NCBI GenBank assembly: GCA_027016965.1
Contig: JALURI010000264.1
Coordinates: 1-7,290, forward strand
Reading direction: 5' to 3'
Source of the DNA: Geoglobus sp.
GTDB lineage: Archaea; Halobacteriota; Archaeoglobi; Archaeoglobales; Archaeoglobaceae
DNA: 7,290 bases
The notes below the pieces were generated by a model that worked only from the letters and a program-made list of their open reading frames with translations, did not search any database and was not told the origin of the DNA. The position numbers and the translations under genes were made by a program. Below are positions 1-6,598 of this stretch, in pieces. The stretch's first letter is position 1. Each line of letters starts with the position of its first letter.

Positions 1-1439
1 GGACCAGATGTTATTCCAAATCCCTTCATCCCTTTTCGCTCTTCCACATCTATCGCATCATACTCTCTTCTGGCAGGGGGTATGGCGAATCTCTCCTCAT
101 AGCTTGCAAGGGTAAACAACCTGTAAAGTTTCTCTACCTTCTCAGCATCCAGTCCCACCCTGCTGAGTATGTTCTCATCAGGTTCATCACCGAGATTTAC
201 AGCTCTCATGTAATGTCTCAGAGCAATCATTCTGTCAAGGGCTTCGTGTATTACATCCTCATTCCCTGCAGAGAACAGGCTTGAAAGATACTTTACAGGA
301 ATTCTGAGCATCTCTCTGGTAGGGATCTCCTCGTAATCCTCTACATCGTAGGCTATTCTCTGGGTTGCGAGGATCGGAGAGAGTGGAGGAATGTAAAAAG
401 TCATCGGAACTGTCCTAAACTCGGGATGGAGCGGAAAAGCAACCTGAAATCTTTTTATCAGATCATAGGCTGGTGATTTTCTTGCTGATTCTATCCAGCT
501 ATCAGGAACACCATTCTCTCTTGCAAGCTTGACAATGTTCTCATTGCCAGGATCAAGGATTATTCTTCTCTGAGCATCAACCAGATCTTTATCCTTGGCT
601 TTTATCACATCCTCAATCCCATCTGCGTCATAGAGAATGACCCCAACCTGTCTTATCTTCCCAACACAGCTGTGGGCACATGCATTTGCCTGAGCTGTTT
701 CTGTTCTGGGATAGCAGAATATGCACTTCTCACTCTTGCCTGTGTTCCAGTTGTAATAGACTTTCTTGTAGGGACATGCTGTAACACAGAACCTCCATCC
801 TCTGCATGTCTGCTGGTCAACCAGAACAACTCCATCCTCCCCTCTCTTATAAATCGCTCTCTGAGGACAAGCTGCAACACATGCTGGATTGAGGCAGTGA
901 TTGCAGATTCTTGGAAGATAGAACATGAAAAGTTTGCTGAATGTATTGAGAATCCTCATTTCCTCCAGATTGACGTCGTTTTCAGCATACAGAGGTGATC
1001 CACCGAGATCATCATCCCAGTTCGGTCCTGATTCTATCTCCATCTTCTCTCCTGTAATCAGTGAGACTGGTTCTGCAACAGGCTGATCATCCTCTTCACC
1101 GCCTTCATAGAGCTTTGAATACTCGTAGGTCCACGGGTGGTAGTAGTCCTCAAGCTTTGGCATGTAGGGCTGATAAAATATGTTGAGTAGTGTGGAGAGT
1201 TTTCCAAATGCTCTGAGCTTTACACTGTTGCCCTTGGCGACCCATCCTCCTTTGTACTTCTCCTGATCCTCCCAGAATCTGGGATAGCCTGCTCCTGGTT
1301 TTGTTTCAACATTGTTCCACCACATGTACTCTGCTCCCTTTCTGTCGGTCCAGATGTTCTTGCAGGAGATGCTGCAGGTATGGCAGCCGAGACATTTATC
1401 AAGATGGAATATCATAACAAGCTGGGCTCTCACGTCCAT
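1..1439 (-). CDS. narH: Respiratory nitrate reductase beta subunit NarH, 3' end cut off by the window
   Basis: This is the iron-sulfur electron-transfer subunit that carries electrons from the membrane quinol-oxidising subunit to NarG. Reading the minus strand from 1439 gives 479 open codons to the left edge with no stop. Relative to E. coli NarH (about 512 residues) about 30 C-terminal residues lie outside the window. Four cysteine groups are visible: CLGCHTCSISC (residues 16-26, same numbering as E. coli), CNHCLNPACVAAC, CRGWRFCVTAC, and CIFC followed by CAHSC. The Trp in CRGW replaces a Cys, as in E. coli NarH, where this gives one [3Fe-4S] and three [4Fe-4S] clusters. No signal peptide or Tat motif is present. 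I prefer the ATG at 1439 (MDVRAQ) because the GGAGGTGA site sits 5 bases before it; the ATG at 1445 overlaps the narG stop and lies inside that site. narJ and narI are expected further left but are not visible. Confidence 0.96.
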   Translation of the reverse strand, partial: MDVRAQLVMIFHLDKCLGCHTCSISCKNIWTDRKGAEYMWWNNVETKPGAGYPRFWEDQEKYKGGWVAKGNSVKLRAFGKLSTLLNIFYQPYMPKLEDYYHPWTYEYSKLYEGGEEDDQPVAEPVSLITGEKMEIESGPNWDDDLGGSPLYAENDVNLEEMRILNTFSKLFMFYLPRICNHCLNPACVAACPQRAIYKRGEDGVVLVDQQTCRGWRFCVTACPYKKVYYNWNTGKSEKCIFCYPRTETAQANACAHSCVGKIRQVGVILYDADGIEDVIKAKDKDLVDAQRRIILDPGNENIVKLARENGVPDSWIESARKSPAYDLIKRFQVAFPLHPEFRTVPMTFYIPPLSPILATQRIAYDVEDYEEIPTREMLRIPVKYLSSLFSAGNEDVIHEALDRMIALRHYMRAVNLGDEPDENILSRVGLDAEKVEKLYRLFTLASYEERFAIPPARREYDAIDVEERKGMKGFGITSG

Positions 1440-1444
1440 GTCCA

Positions 1445-1452
1445 TCACCTCC
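1445..1452 (-). promoter_or_regulatory. Shine-Dalgarno for narH that decides its start
   Basis: The minus strand reads GGAGGTGA, a full match to the archaeal 16S 3' end complement. It lies within the last codons and stop of narG (AGG AGG TGA). Spacing to the ATG at 1439 is 5 bases, whereas the ATG at 1445 shares a base with the site, so the downstream ATG is the better start. The placement implies translational coupling of narG and narH. Confidence 0.8.
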
Positions 1453-4400
1453 TGAGTTTTCTAACAATAACAAGCGTGTCTCTGTTTACACCAGTTGGAC
1501 CCCAGTAGTTGAAGTAGTAGCTGAACTGAGCATAGCCTCCAACCATCAGAAGTGGTTTCAGTCTTGCTCTTGTAACACTGTTGTGAATTCCACCTCTTCT
1601 GCCAGTTACATTCGATTTTGGAATGTAGAGTGTCCTCTCCGGAGCATGATACATTATACACATACCCCTGGGGACTCTCGAGGAGACGATTGCCCTGCAA
1701 ACGATGACGCCATTGTTGTTGAAAACCTCAATCCAGTCGTTGTCATTTATTCCAGCACTTCTCGCATCCTCGTCATTTATCCAGAGCACTTCTCCTCCTC
1801 GTGATAATGTGAGCATTCTGAGGTTGTCATAGTATGTTGAGTGTATGCTCCATTTTCCATGTGGAGTTATGAAGTTGAGAATAAGCCCATCCTCAACCTC
1901 AATCTCGTCAAGCACGGAAGCGTCGAGCTTTCGTTTGAATGTAGGCAGAGCTTCATCAAATGCAATGTAATAGGGATGATCCAGGTAAATCTCCTGCCTT
2001 CCACTGAGGGTTCTCCATGGTATCTCAAGATCTACATTCAGACTGTATGGTGAGTAAGCTCTGCCTTCAGTTATGTTTCCGCTCCAGACGGGGCTTGTCA
2101 GAATTCTTCTGGGCTGTGCCTTAACATCGCTGAATGTTATCTTAACACTTCTGTAAGGTTCAATTATCTTTGCAAGATCTTTACCAACCTTCTTTTCAAG
2201 ATCCTTGAAAGCCCTGTAACTCACCTCTCCGTTTGTTTCAGGTGCAAATCTAAGAATTACCTCGGCAACACTCACATCATCCTCCAAGGAGATCCTTTTC
2301 TTTCCATCCCATTCTACTGCTGGAAGCTCTTTAAGCAGTTCCTCATAGATATCCTCACCATTCCAGCTAACACCATGGGCTCCGATATTCTTTATCCCAT
2401 CTCCAAGCGAGACAAAGCGATTGTAAACATTCGGATAGTCCCTTTCAACCATCGCCAGCTTTGGCATGGTTTTGCCCGGAATTGGTTCGCACTCTCCAAG
2501 CTTCCAGTCCCTGACATCAGGCTGAGTTATCTCCTCCGGAGTGTCATGGAGAAGTGGTGCCATCACAACATCCTTTACAGGATGCGGGAAGTGCTTTTCA
2601 GCAAGCTCACTGAATTTTCTGGCTATGGTTTTGAATATTCCCCAGTCAGACTTTGCCTCCCAGGGCGGATCTGTGGCTCCACCAAGGCAGTTAATGAAGC
2701 TGTGTAGATCTGTCGATGAAAGATCGTTCTTTTCATACCAGTGAGCTGTTGGCAAAACAATATCGCTGTAAATGGCTGATGTATCCATTCTGAAGTTCAG
2801 ATCCACAATCAAGTCGAGCTTTCCTTCAGGAGCCTTCTCCCTCCAGACAGCTTCCTGAACAAAATCCTTCCCAACCTCCTTTGCCATCAGATTGCTGTTA
2901 GGTGAGCCAACAAAATGCTTCAGGAAGTACTCATGTCCCTTTGAGCTTGAACCAATTGGATTGCCTCTCCAAATGAACCACACTCTTGGCCAGTTCTCCT
3001 CAGCATCAGGGTCCTCTATGGCAAACTTCAGCTCACCATTCCTGAGCTTCTCAACAATCCACTTTCTGATCTCATCATCTGTTTTTGCTCCATCACGTAT
3101 TGCCTCTTCAACAAGTTCAATTGGATTTCTGCTGAATTGAGGGTAGAATGGCAGCCATCCAAGTCTGACAGCCTTGATGCTGTAATCGATGGGGTGTTTT
3201 GGCAGTCCATCCGGAGCATTGACATATGCTGCTCTGTCATACCTCCACTGGTCTGTGTGGACGTAGAAAAAGCTCGGAGAATTCTGGAGTCTTGGTGGTT
3301 TGAGCCAGTCTCCTGCAAAGGCAACGGTTGCCCATGAGCCTATGGGCACAACCTTCTCCTGTCCGACATAATGCGCGAGTCCACCTCCACTCTTTCCAAC
3401 ACTTCCTGTAAGGATAAGGGCTGTTATGACAGCCTTGTAATTGAGATCGTTGTGATACCAGTGGTTTAAGCCGGGACCAATGATAACGAGATTTCTCCCC
3501 TCTGTTTTTGCTCCATTTTCCCCCCAGTCTCTTGCAAGTTTTATCACAGTCTTTCTTCCAACCTTTGTGTATTTCTCCTGCCATGCAGGGGTAAATGGTT
3601 TACCATCATCATAGCTTTCAGGATAATCTCCTTCAAGTCCCCTTGAAATTCCGAGATGTGCTGCAAAAAGATCAAAGACAGTGGCAACATATATCTCTCC
3701 GTTCCTTGTCTTTATCTTTCTTGCCGGCACATGTCTTATGCTCTCTCCATAACCATCATATCTGAATCTAACCGGAACACTTTCTCCGTCAATGAGGCTT
3801 AGCATTAAGTTGATATCCTCACCTGTTCTTGCATCTTTCATTTCCAGATTCCACTTCCCCTCGTAACCCCATCTAAGCCCGATACTACCGTTAGGGACTT
3901 TTACCTGACCGCTCTCATCCATAACACAGAGAATCCACTCTCCGTTCTCCATCTCATCAATCTCATTCGCCCTCAAAAACTGATCCATCTCGAAAGCATC
4001 TTCACTATCTTTCAGCTTCACAAGAAACGGGAAGTCAGTGTACTTCTTCGCATATTCAACAAAGTACTCAACTGGATTTTCAAAGTAGAACTCCTTCATT
4101 ATCACATGATTCGCCGCCATCCAGAATGCCATGTCATGTCCCTGTTCAACAGGAATCCAGAAGTCTGCATTCTTGCTTACCTGACTGAAGTCTGGAGAGA
4201 AGACAGCCACCTTTGCACCTCTGTATCTTGCCTCCGTCAAAAAATGGGCATCAGGGGTCCTTGTCATGTGCAGGTTGGAGCCCATAACAGCGATGAAACC
4301 AGCATTGTACCAGTCTGCAGACTCATTCACATCTGTCTGCTCACCCCAAGTTTGAGGAGAGGAGGGGGGAAGATCACAATACCAGTCATAAAAGCTCATG

Positions 4401-4993
4401 CATACTCCGCCAATGAGCTCCAGAAATCTTGCCCCTGATGCGTAACTTATCATCGACATTGCAGGAATTGGTGTAAAGCCAATAATTCTGTCAGGACCGT
4501 GCTTTTTGATAGTGTAGATTAGTGAAGCGGATATCATCTCAGAAACTTCATCCCAGCTCGCCCTTCTGAATCCACCCATTCCTCTCTTCTTCACATAGCT
4601 GTTTCTTTTTTCAGGGTCCTCCACTATGCTTTTCCAAGCCTCAACCGGGTCTGAATAATTTTTTCTCGCTTCTCTCCATATATCCAGAAGTCTGCCTCTC
4701 ACATACGGGAATTTCGGTCTTAAAGGACTGTAAACATACCATGAGGCGCTTATTCCCCTCTGACATCCTCTTGGCTCGTAGTTTGGAATGTCTGAATTGA
4801 AATCGGGATAGTCGTTTGCCTGCAATTCCCACGTAATTATCCCATCTTTAACATAAACAAACCAGCTGCAGCTTCCCGTGCAGTTAACACCATGTGTTGA
4901 TCTCACAACCTTGTCGTACTGCCACCTGTTTCTGTAAAATTCTTCCCAGCTCCTTGTTTCAGGAGAAAAAACATCCTTAATTCTTTCCGACAT
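1445..4993 (-). CDS. narG: Respiratory nitrate reductase alpha subunit NarG
   Basis: This is the catalytic subunit, a DMSO-reductase-superfamily enzyme with Mo-bis-MGD that reduces nitrate to nitrite; 1182 residues against about 1247 in E. coli. Residues H34, C38, C42 and C77 form the N-terminal His-Cys3 [4Fe-4S] site (HGVNCTGSC, then EPRGC). The block YDWYCDLPPSSPQTWGEQTD (202-221) is nearly the same as in bacterial NarG, and its D207 aligns with the Asp molybdenum ligand (E. coli D222). The molybdopterin-dinucleotide-binding domain covers roughly 1039-1170, including RRGGIHNSVTR. The start is firm: SD GGGAGGGTGA lies 6 bases upstream and an in-frame TGA sits three codons before the ATG. So there is no N-terminal extension and no Tat signal, unlike the outward-facing Nar of haloarchaea. 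The gene starts one base after the cytochrome stop. Nitrite oxidoreductase and perchlorate or selenate reductase were considered; length and the CDLPPSSPQTW block favour NarG. Confidence 0.97.
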   Translation of the reverse strand: MSERIKDVFSPETRSWEEFYRNRWQYDKVVRSTHGVNCTGSCSWFVYVKDGIITWELQANDYPDFNSDIPNYEPRGCQRGISASWYVYSPLRPKFPYVRGRLLDIWREARKNYSDPVEAWKSIVEDPEKRNSYVKKRGMGGFRRASWDEVSEMISASLIYTIKKHGPDRIIGFTPIPAMSMISYASGARFLELIGGVCMSFYDWYCDLPPSSPQTWGEQTDVNESADWYNAGFIAVMGSNLHMTRTPDAHFLTEARYRGAKVAVFSPDFSQVSKNADFWIPVEQGHDMAFWMAANHVIMKEFYFENPVEYFVEYAKKYTDFPFLVKLKDSEDAFEMDQFLRANEIDEMENGEWILCVMDESGQVKVPNGSIGLRWGYEGKWNLEMKDARTGEDINLMLSLIDGESVPVRFRYDGYGESIRHVPARKIKTRNGEIYVATVFDLFAAHLGISRGLEGDYPESYDDGKPFTPAWQEKYTKVGRKTVIKLARDWGENGAKTEGRNLVIIGPGLNHWYHNDLNYKAVITALILTGSVGKSGGGLAHYVGQEKVVPIGSWATVAFAGDWLKPPRLQNSPSFFYVHTDQWRYDRAAYVNAPDGLPKHPIDYSIKAVRLGWLPFYPQFSRNPIELVEEAIRDGAKTDDEIRKWIVEKLRNGELKFAIEDPDAEENWPRVWFIWRGNPIGSSSKGHEYFLKHFVGSPNSNLMAKEVGKDFVQEAVWREKAPEGKLDLIVDLNFRMDTSAIYSDIVLPTAHWYEKNDLSSTDLHSFINCLGGATDPPWEAKSDWGIFKTIARKFSELAEKHFPHPVKDVVMAPLLHDTPEEITQPDVRDWKLGECEPIPGKTMPKLAMVERDYPNVYNRFVSLGDGIKNIGAHGVSWNGEDIYEELLKELPAVEWDGKKRISLEDDVSVAEVILRFAPETNGEVSYRAFKDLEKKVGKDLAKIIEPYRSVKITFSDVKAQPRRILTSPVWSGNITEGRAYSPYSLNVDLEIPWRTLSGRQEIYLDHPYYIAFDEALPTFKRKLDASVLDEIEVEDGLILNFITPHGKWSIHSTYYDNLRMLTLSRGGEVLWINDEDARSAGINDNDWIEVFNNNGVIVCRAIVSSRVPRGMCIMYHAPERTLYIPKSNVTGRRGGIHNSVTRARLKPLLMVGGYAQFSYYFNYWGPTGVNRDTLVIVRKLRR

Positions 4994-4994
4994 A

Positions 4995-5786
4995 TTACTT
5001 CACCCTCCCGTAATAAACACCAGCAATAACCAGTGCAACCAGAAAAACTGCAAAGCCAGAAAGTGGATACTGATCAACCTTTCTCTGTCCCTGTTCAGCT
5101 TCTTTAAAGAATGCAACCAGATCTGCTATCTCATCCTTTGTGAGCTTTTTGTCCTGATAGATATCCTTCATGATAGGGAACTGAAGGCTTTTCAATGCAC
5201 CGTAAACACCTTTCTCCCCAAGTCGTGAATACAGATCGCTCAGATCCTTAGCGAGATTTCCACCGTTCACTCCTGCTGATTTTACAGAATGACAGGAAAT
5301 GCATGGAGCACCGCCATTCTCAAATCTTTTCTCTCCAATGAAAAGCATCCTGCCAGAACCTGGATCTCCAATTACAGTTTCTTCAGGAGTTATCTCAGGT
5401 GAAGGAACAGGAGTTTCTTTCTCTTCTGGCTGAGTTTCTTCAGGCACGGAGAACTGTGAAAGGAACTCCAGTATCAGTTCAGCCTCTTCCCTCGTGACAC
5501 CAACATTTGGCATCTGGTATCCATATCTGGATATCAGCTCATTCATAATCGGGTCGTTTTCTCTTGCAAGTTTATCCGGCTCAACAATAACCCTGATCAA
5601 CCACTCTTTGTCTCTTTTCTGGGTTATTCCTGCAAGATCGGGTCCTGCAAGATCCCCACCACCTATGGTGTGGCATCCACTGCACTTTTTACTGTAAATT
5701 TCTTCTCCGCTCTGAGCACTGGACAGTCCAACCACTGTTACAGTGAATAACATAATTGCGATACCGATATATACAGAACCTTTCAA
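4995..5786 (-). CDS. Diheme c-type cytochrome with C-terminal membrane anchor, first gene of the nar operon (NarC-like position)
   Basis: This is an exported electron-transfer protein of 263 residues, counted from the TTG at 5786. Residues 2-25 look like a Sec signal peptide: a lysine, a hydrophobic stretch (IGIAIMLFTVTVVGL), then SSAQ as probable cleavage region. The first heme site is CSGCH (35-39), with M92 in YQMPN as likely distal ligand. A Pro/Glu-rich linker (about 114-137) leads to a second domain with CISCH (162-166) and M206 in FPIMKD as likely distal ligand. A C-terminal hydrophobic helix (about 241-260) ending YYGRVK would hold it in the membrane with heme domains outside. The TTG start is chosen because AGGAGGGGGTG precedes it by 6 bases and it gives a clean signal peptide; the ATG at 5855 would add 23 residues with acidic positions. 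It probably exchanges electrons with the quinol pool or with NarGHI, as proposed for Thermus NarC. Homology to NarC itself is not shown. Confidence 0.9.
   Translation of the reverse strand: MKGSVYIGIAIMLFTVTVVGLSSAQSGEEIYSKKCSGCHTIGGGDLAGPDLAGITQKRDKEWLIRVIVEPDKLARENDPIMNELISRYGYQMPNVGVTREEAELILEFLSQFSVPEETQPEEKETPVPSPEITPEETVIGDPGSGRMLFIGEKRFENGGAPCISCHSVKSAGVNGGNLAKDLSDLYSRLGEKGVYGALKSLQFPIMKDIYQDKKLTKDEIADLVAFFKEAEQGQRKVDQYPLSGFAVFLVALVIAGVYYGRVK
5000..5009 (-). promoter_or_regulatory. Shine-Dalgarno for narG
   Basis: The minus strand reads GGGAGGGTGA, close to GGAGGTGA, 6 bases before the narG ATG. It lies in the last codons of the cytochrome c gene, whose TAA is separated from the narG ATG by a single T. 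This arrangement favours translational coupling. Confidence 0.75.
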
Positions 5787-5818
5787 GGATAACACCCCCT
5801 CCTGAACGATTTCAACAC
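5783..5818 (-). other. Possible 11-codon leader ORF before the cytochrome c gene
   Basis: A GTG at 5818 (or TTG at 5815) opens a short frame encoding MLKSFRRGCYP and ending in TGA at 5783-5785, which overlaps the cytochrome TTG start. A perfect GGAGGTG (5823-5829) lies 4 bases before the GTG and 7 before the TTG, and serves no in-frame start of the cytochrome at usable distance. It could be a translated leader that couples to the cytochrome, or chance. The peptide matches no family I know. An indel in the sequence that split one N-terminus is another possibility, but the cytochrome signal peptide is complete without it. Confidence 0.25.
5793..5803 (-). promoter_or_regulatory. Shine-Dalgarno for the cytochrome c gene that decides a TTG start
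   Basis: The minus strand reads AGGAGGGGGTG, ending 6 bases before TTG at 5786. It is the best-placed site for any start that leaves an intact signal peptide. The GTG at 5795 overlaps it and so is less likely. Confidence 0.6.
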
Positions 5819-5868
5819 CTGCCACCTCCAACAACCAGAGTGTATTGCATCCCATTATTTGAACTGCA

Positions 5869-5883
5869 GGTTTTATTTCGGGG
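5869..5883 (-). promoter_or_regulatory. Candidate archaeal promoter of the cytochrome c-narG-narH operon
   Basis: The minus strand reads CCCCGAAATAAAACC, a BRE-like CCGAAA followed by an AT-rich TATA-like element. Initiation about 25 bases downstream would fall near 5848. That gives a leader of about 60 bases containing both Shine-Dalgarno sites, and excludes ATG 5855 as a start. Other AT-rich elements on this strand (around 5884-5891 and 5931-5940) are alternatives, so the choice is weak. Confidence 0.35.
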
Positions 5884-5921
5884 CTAAATATCCATTTTCC
5901 CTAAGTATTTCGGAAAGTCTT

Positions 5922-5939
5922 GAAAAAGAATTATTTATG
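5922..5939 (+). promoter_or_regulatory. Candidate archaeal promoter for the flavoprotein operon (distal)
   Basis: The purine-rich GAAAAAG (BRE-like) is followed by AATTATTTATG (TATA-like). Predicted initiation is near 5960, giving a leader of about 45 bases before the ATG at 6005. The same layout occurs at 7173-7186 ahead of the permease gene, which supports its being a real element of this genome. The core is AT-rich on both strands and might also serve the minus strand. Confidence 0.45.
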
Positions 5940-5974
5940 GTTTGGGCTGTTTTGACTGACTGTATGATGAATCC

Positions 5975-5982
5975 TTTTAATA
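5975..5982 (+). promoter_or_regulatory. Alternative TATA box for the flavoprotein operon (leaderless transcript)
   Basis: TTTTAATA is centred about 27 bases before the ATG at 6005, the distance at which archaeal transcription usually starts. Use of this box would make the mRNA leaderless. Only a weak AGGA (5995-5998) precedes the ATG, which is compatible with leaderless translation. It competes with the distal candidate at 5922-5939. Confidence 0.35.
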
Positions 5983-6004
5983 ACACTTCGATTCAGGAAA
6001 ATAC

Positions 6005-6598
6005 ATGATACTGGGTATATGTGGAAGTCCAAGAAAAAAGGCAACATTTCATGTGCTGAGCTATGCTCTTCAGGAGCTGGAAGAAAAGGGCTTTGAAACA
6101 GAACTTTTTACAGTAAGGGGTAAAAAAATAAATTTCTGCATTCACTGTGACCACTGTCTCAAAGCAAAAGAATGCATATTTGACGATGACATGGTGGAAC
6201 TCTACGACAAAATTGAGGATTCAGAAGGTTTGATTCTGGCAAGCCCTGTTTACAATAGTGGAATTTCAGCTCAGCTCAAAGCTGTGATGGATAGAACAAG
6301 GGCTCTATTTGCCAGAAATCCAGATGCCTTAAAGAGAAAAGCTGGAATGGGAATTGCAGTAGGTGGAGACAGAATGGGCGGGCAGGAAATTGCTCTTCTG
6401 CAGATTCACAGTTATCTTATTCTCAATGGAGCTATTCCAGTAAGTGGTGGTTTTTTCGGTGCAAATCTCGGAGCAACTTTCTGGAGCAGAGATACCCTGG
6501 AGGGTGTTGTTGAGGATGAAGAAGGGTTCAGAAGTTTGAGAAAAACACTTAAAAGGTTCGTATCACATATAAACGAATATGGGTCAAGACACGATTAG
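6005..6598 (+). CDS. Iron-sulfur flavoprotein, Isf family (FMN plus [4Fe-4S])
   Basis: This is a soluble cytoplasmic flavodoxin-fold protein of 197 residues, typical for the family. GSPR (7-10) in the first loop is the phosphate-binding part of the FMN site. The compact cysteine motif C45-x2-C48-x2-C51-x5-C57 matches the CX2CX2CX4-7C signature that binds the [4Fe-4S] cluster in Isf of Methanosarcina and Archaeoglobus. SPVYNSGISAQLKAVMDR (80-97) and GGDRMGGQE (120-128) are family blocks around the flavin. Characterised members take electrons from ferredoxin and can reduce O2 or H2O2; the physiological acceptor is unclear, and that role is not shown here. The ATG at 6005 is right for the conserved N-terminus. 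The gene diverges from the nar operon and overlaps afpA by 20 bases, so the two flavoproteins are almost certainly co-transcribed. Confidence 0.92.
   Translation: MILGICGSPRKKATFHVLSYALQELEEKGFETELFTVRGKKINFCIHCDHCLKAKECIFDDDMVELYDKIEDSEGLILASPVYNSGISAQLKAVMDRTRALFARNPDALKRKAGMGIAVGGDRMGGQEIALLQIHSYLILNGAIPVSGGFFGANLGATFWSRDTLEGVVEDEEGFRSLRKTLKRFVSHINEYGSRHD

Noticed and set aside
653..998. Overlapping ORFs on both strands (75 and 108 codons) inside narH
   Set aside because: narH is open throughout with its full cysteine pattern in another frame; these are shadow frames without recognisable motifs.
1443..1445. ATG overlapping the narG stop as the narH start
   Set aside because: It lies within the Shine-Dalgarno; the next ATG at 1439 has proper spacing and matches the usual NarH N-terminal length.
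2375..4438. Several 60-115-codon ORFs in other frames of narG (for example 2375-2707, 3237-3584, 4106-4438)
   Set aside because: They lie wholly inside the conserved NarG coding sequence, lack ribosome sites and resemble no family.
4562..4567. Arg-Arg pair in NarG (residues 143-144, GGFRRASW) as a Tat motif
   Set aside because: It is deep inside the protein, corresponds to a conserved catalytic-domain region, and is not followed by a signal-peptide hydrophobic stretch.
1445..4993. NarG as a perchlorate, selenate or nitrite-oxidising type II molybdoenzyme
   Set aside because: Length, the CDLPPSSPQTWGEQTD block and co-linearity with E. coli NarG over the whole length point to nitrate reductase.
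5494..5697. Plus-strand ORF of 67 codons opposite the cytochrome c gene
   Set aside because: It is the antisense shadow of the first heme domain, including the complement of the CXXCH codons.
5954..5963. TGACTGACTG tandem repeat in the intergenic region
   Set aside because: Only two and a half units of four bases; easily chance and with no inverted partner.
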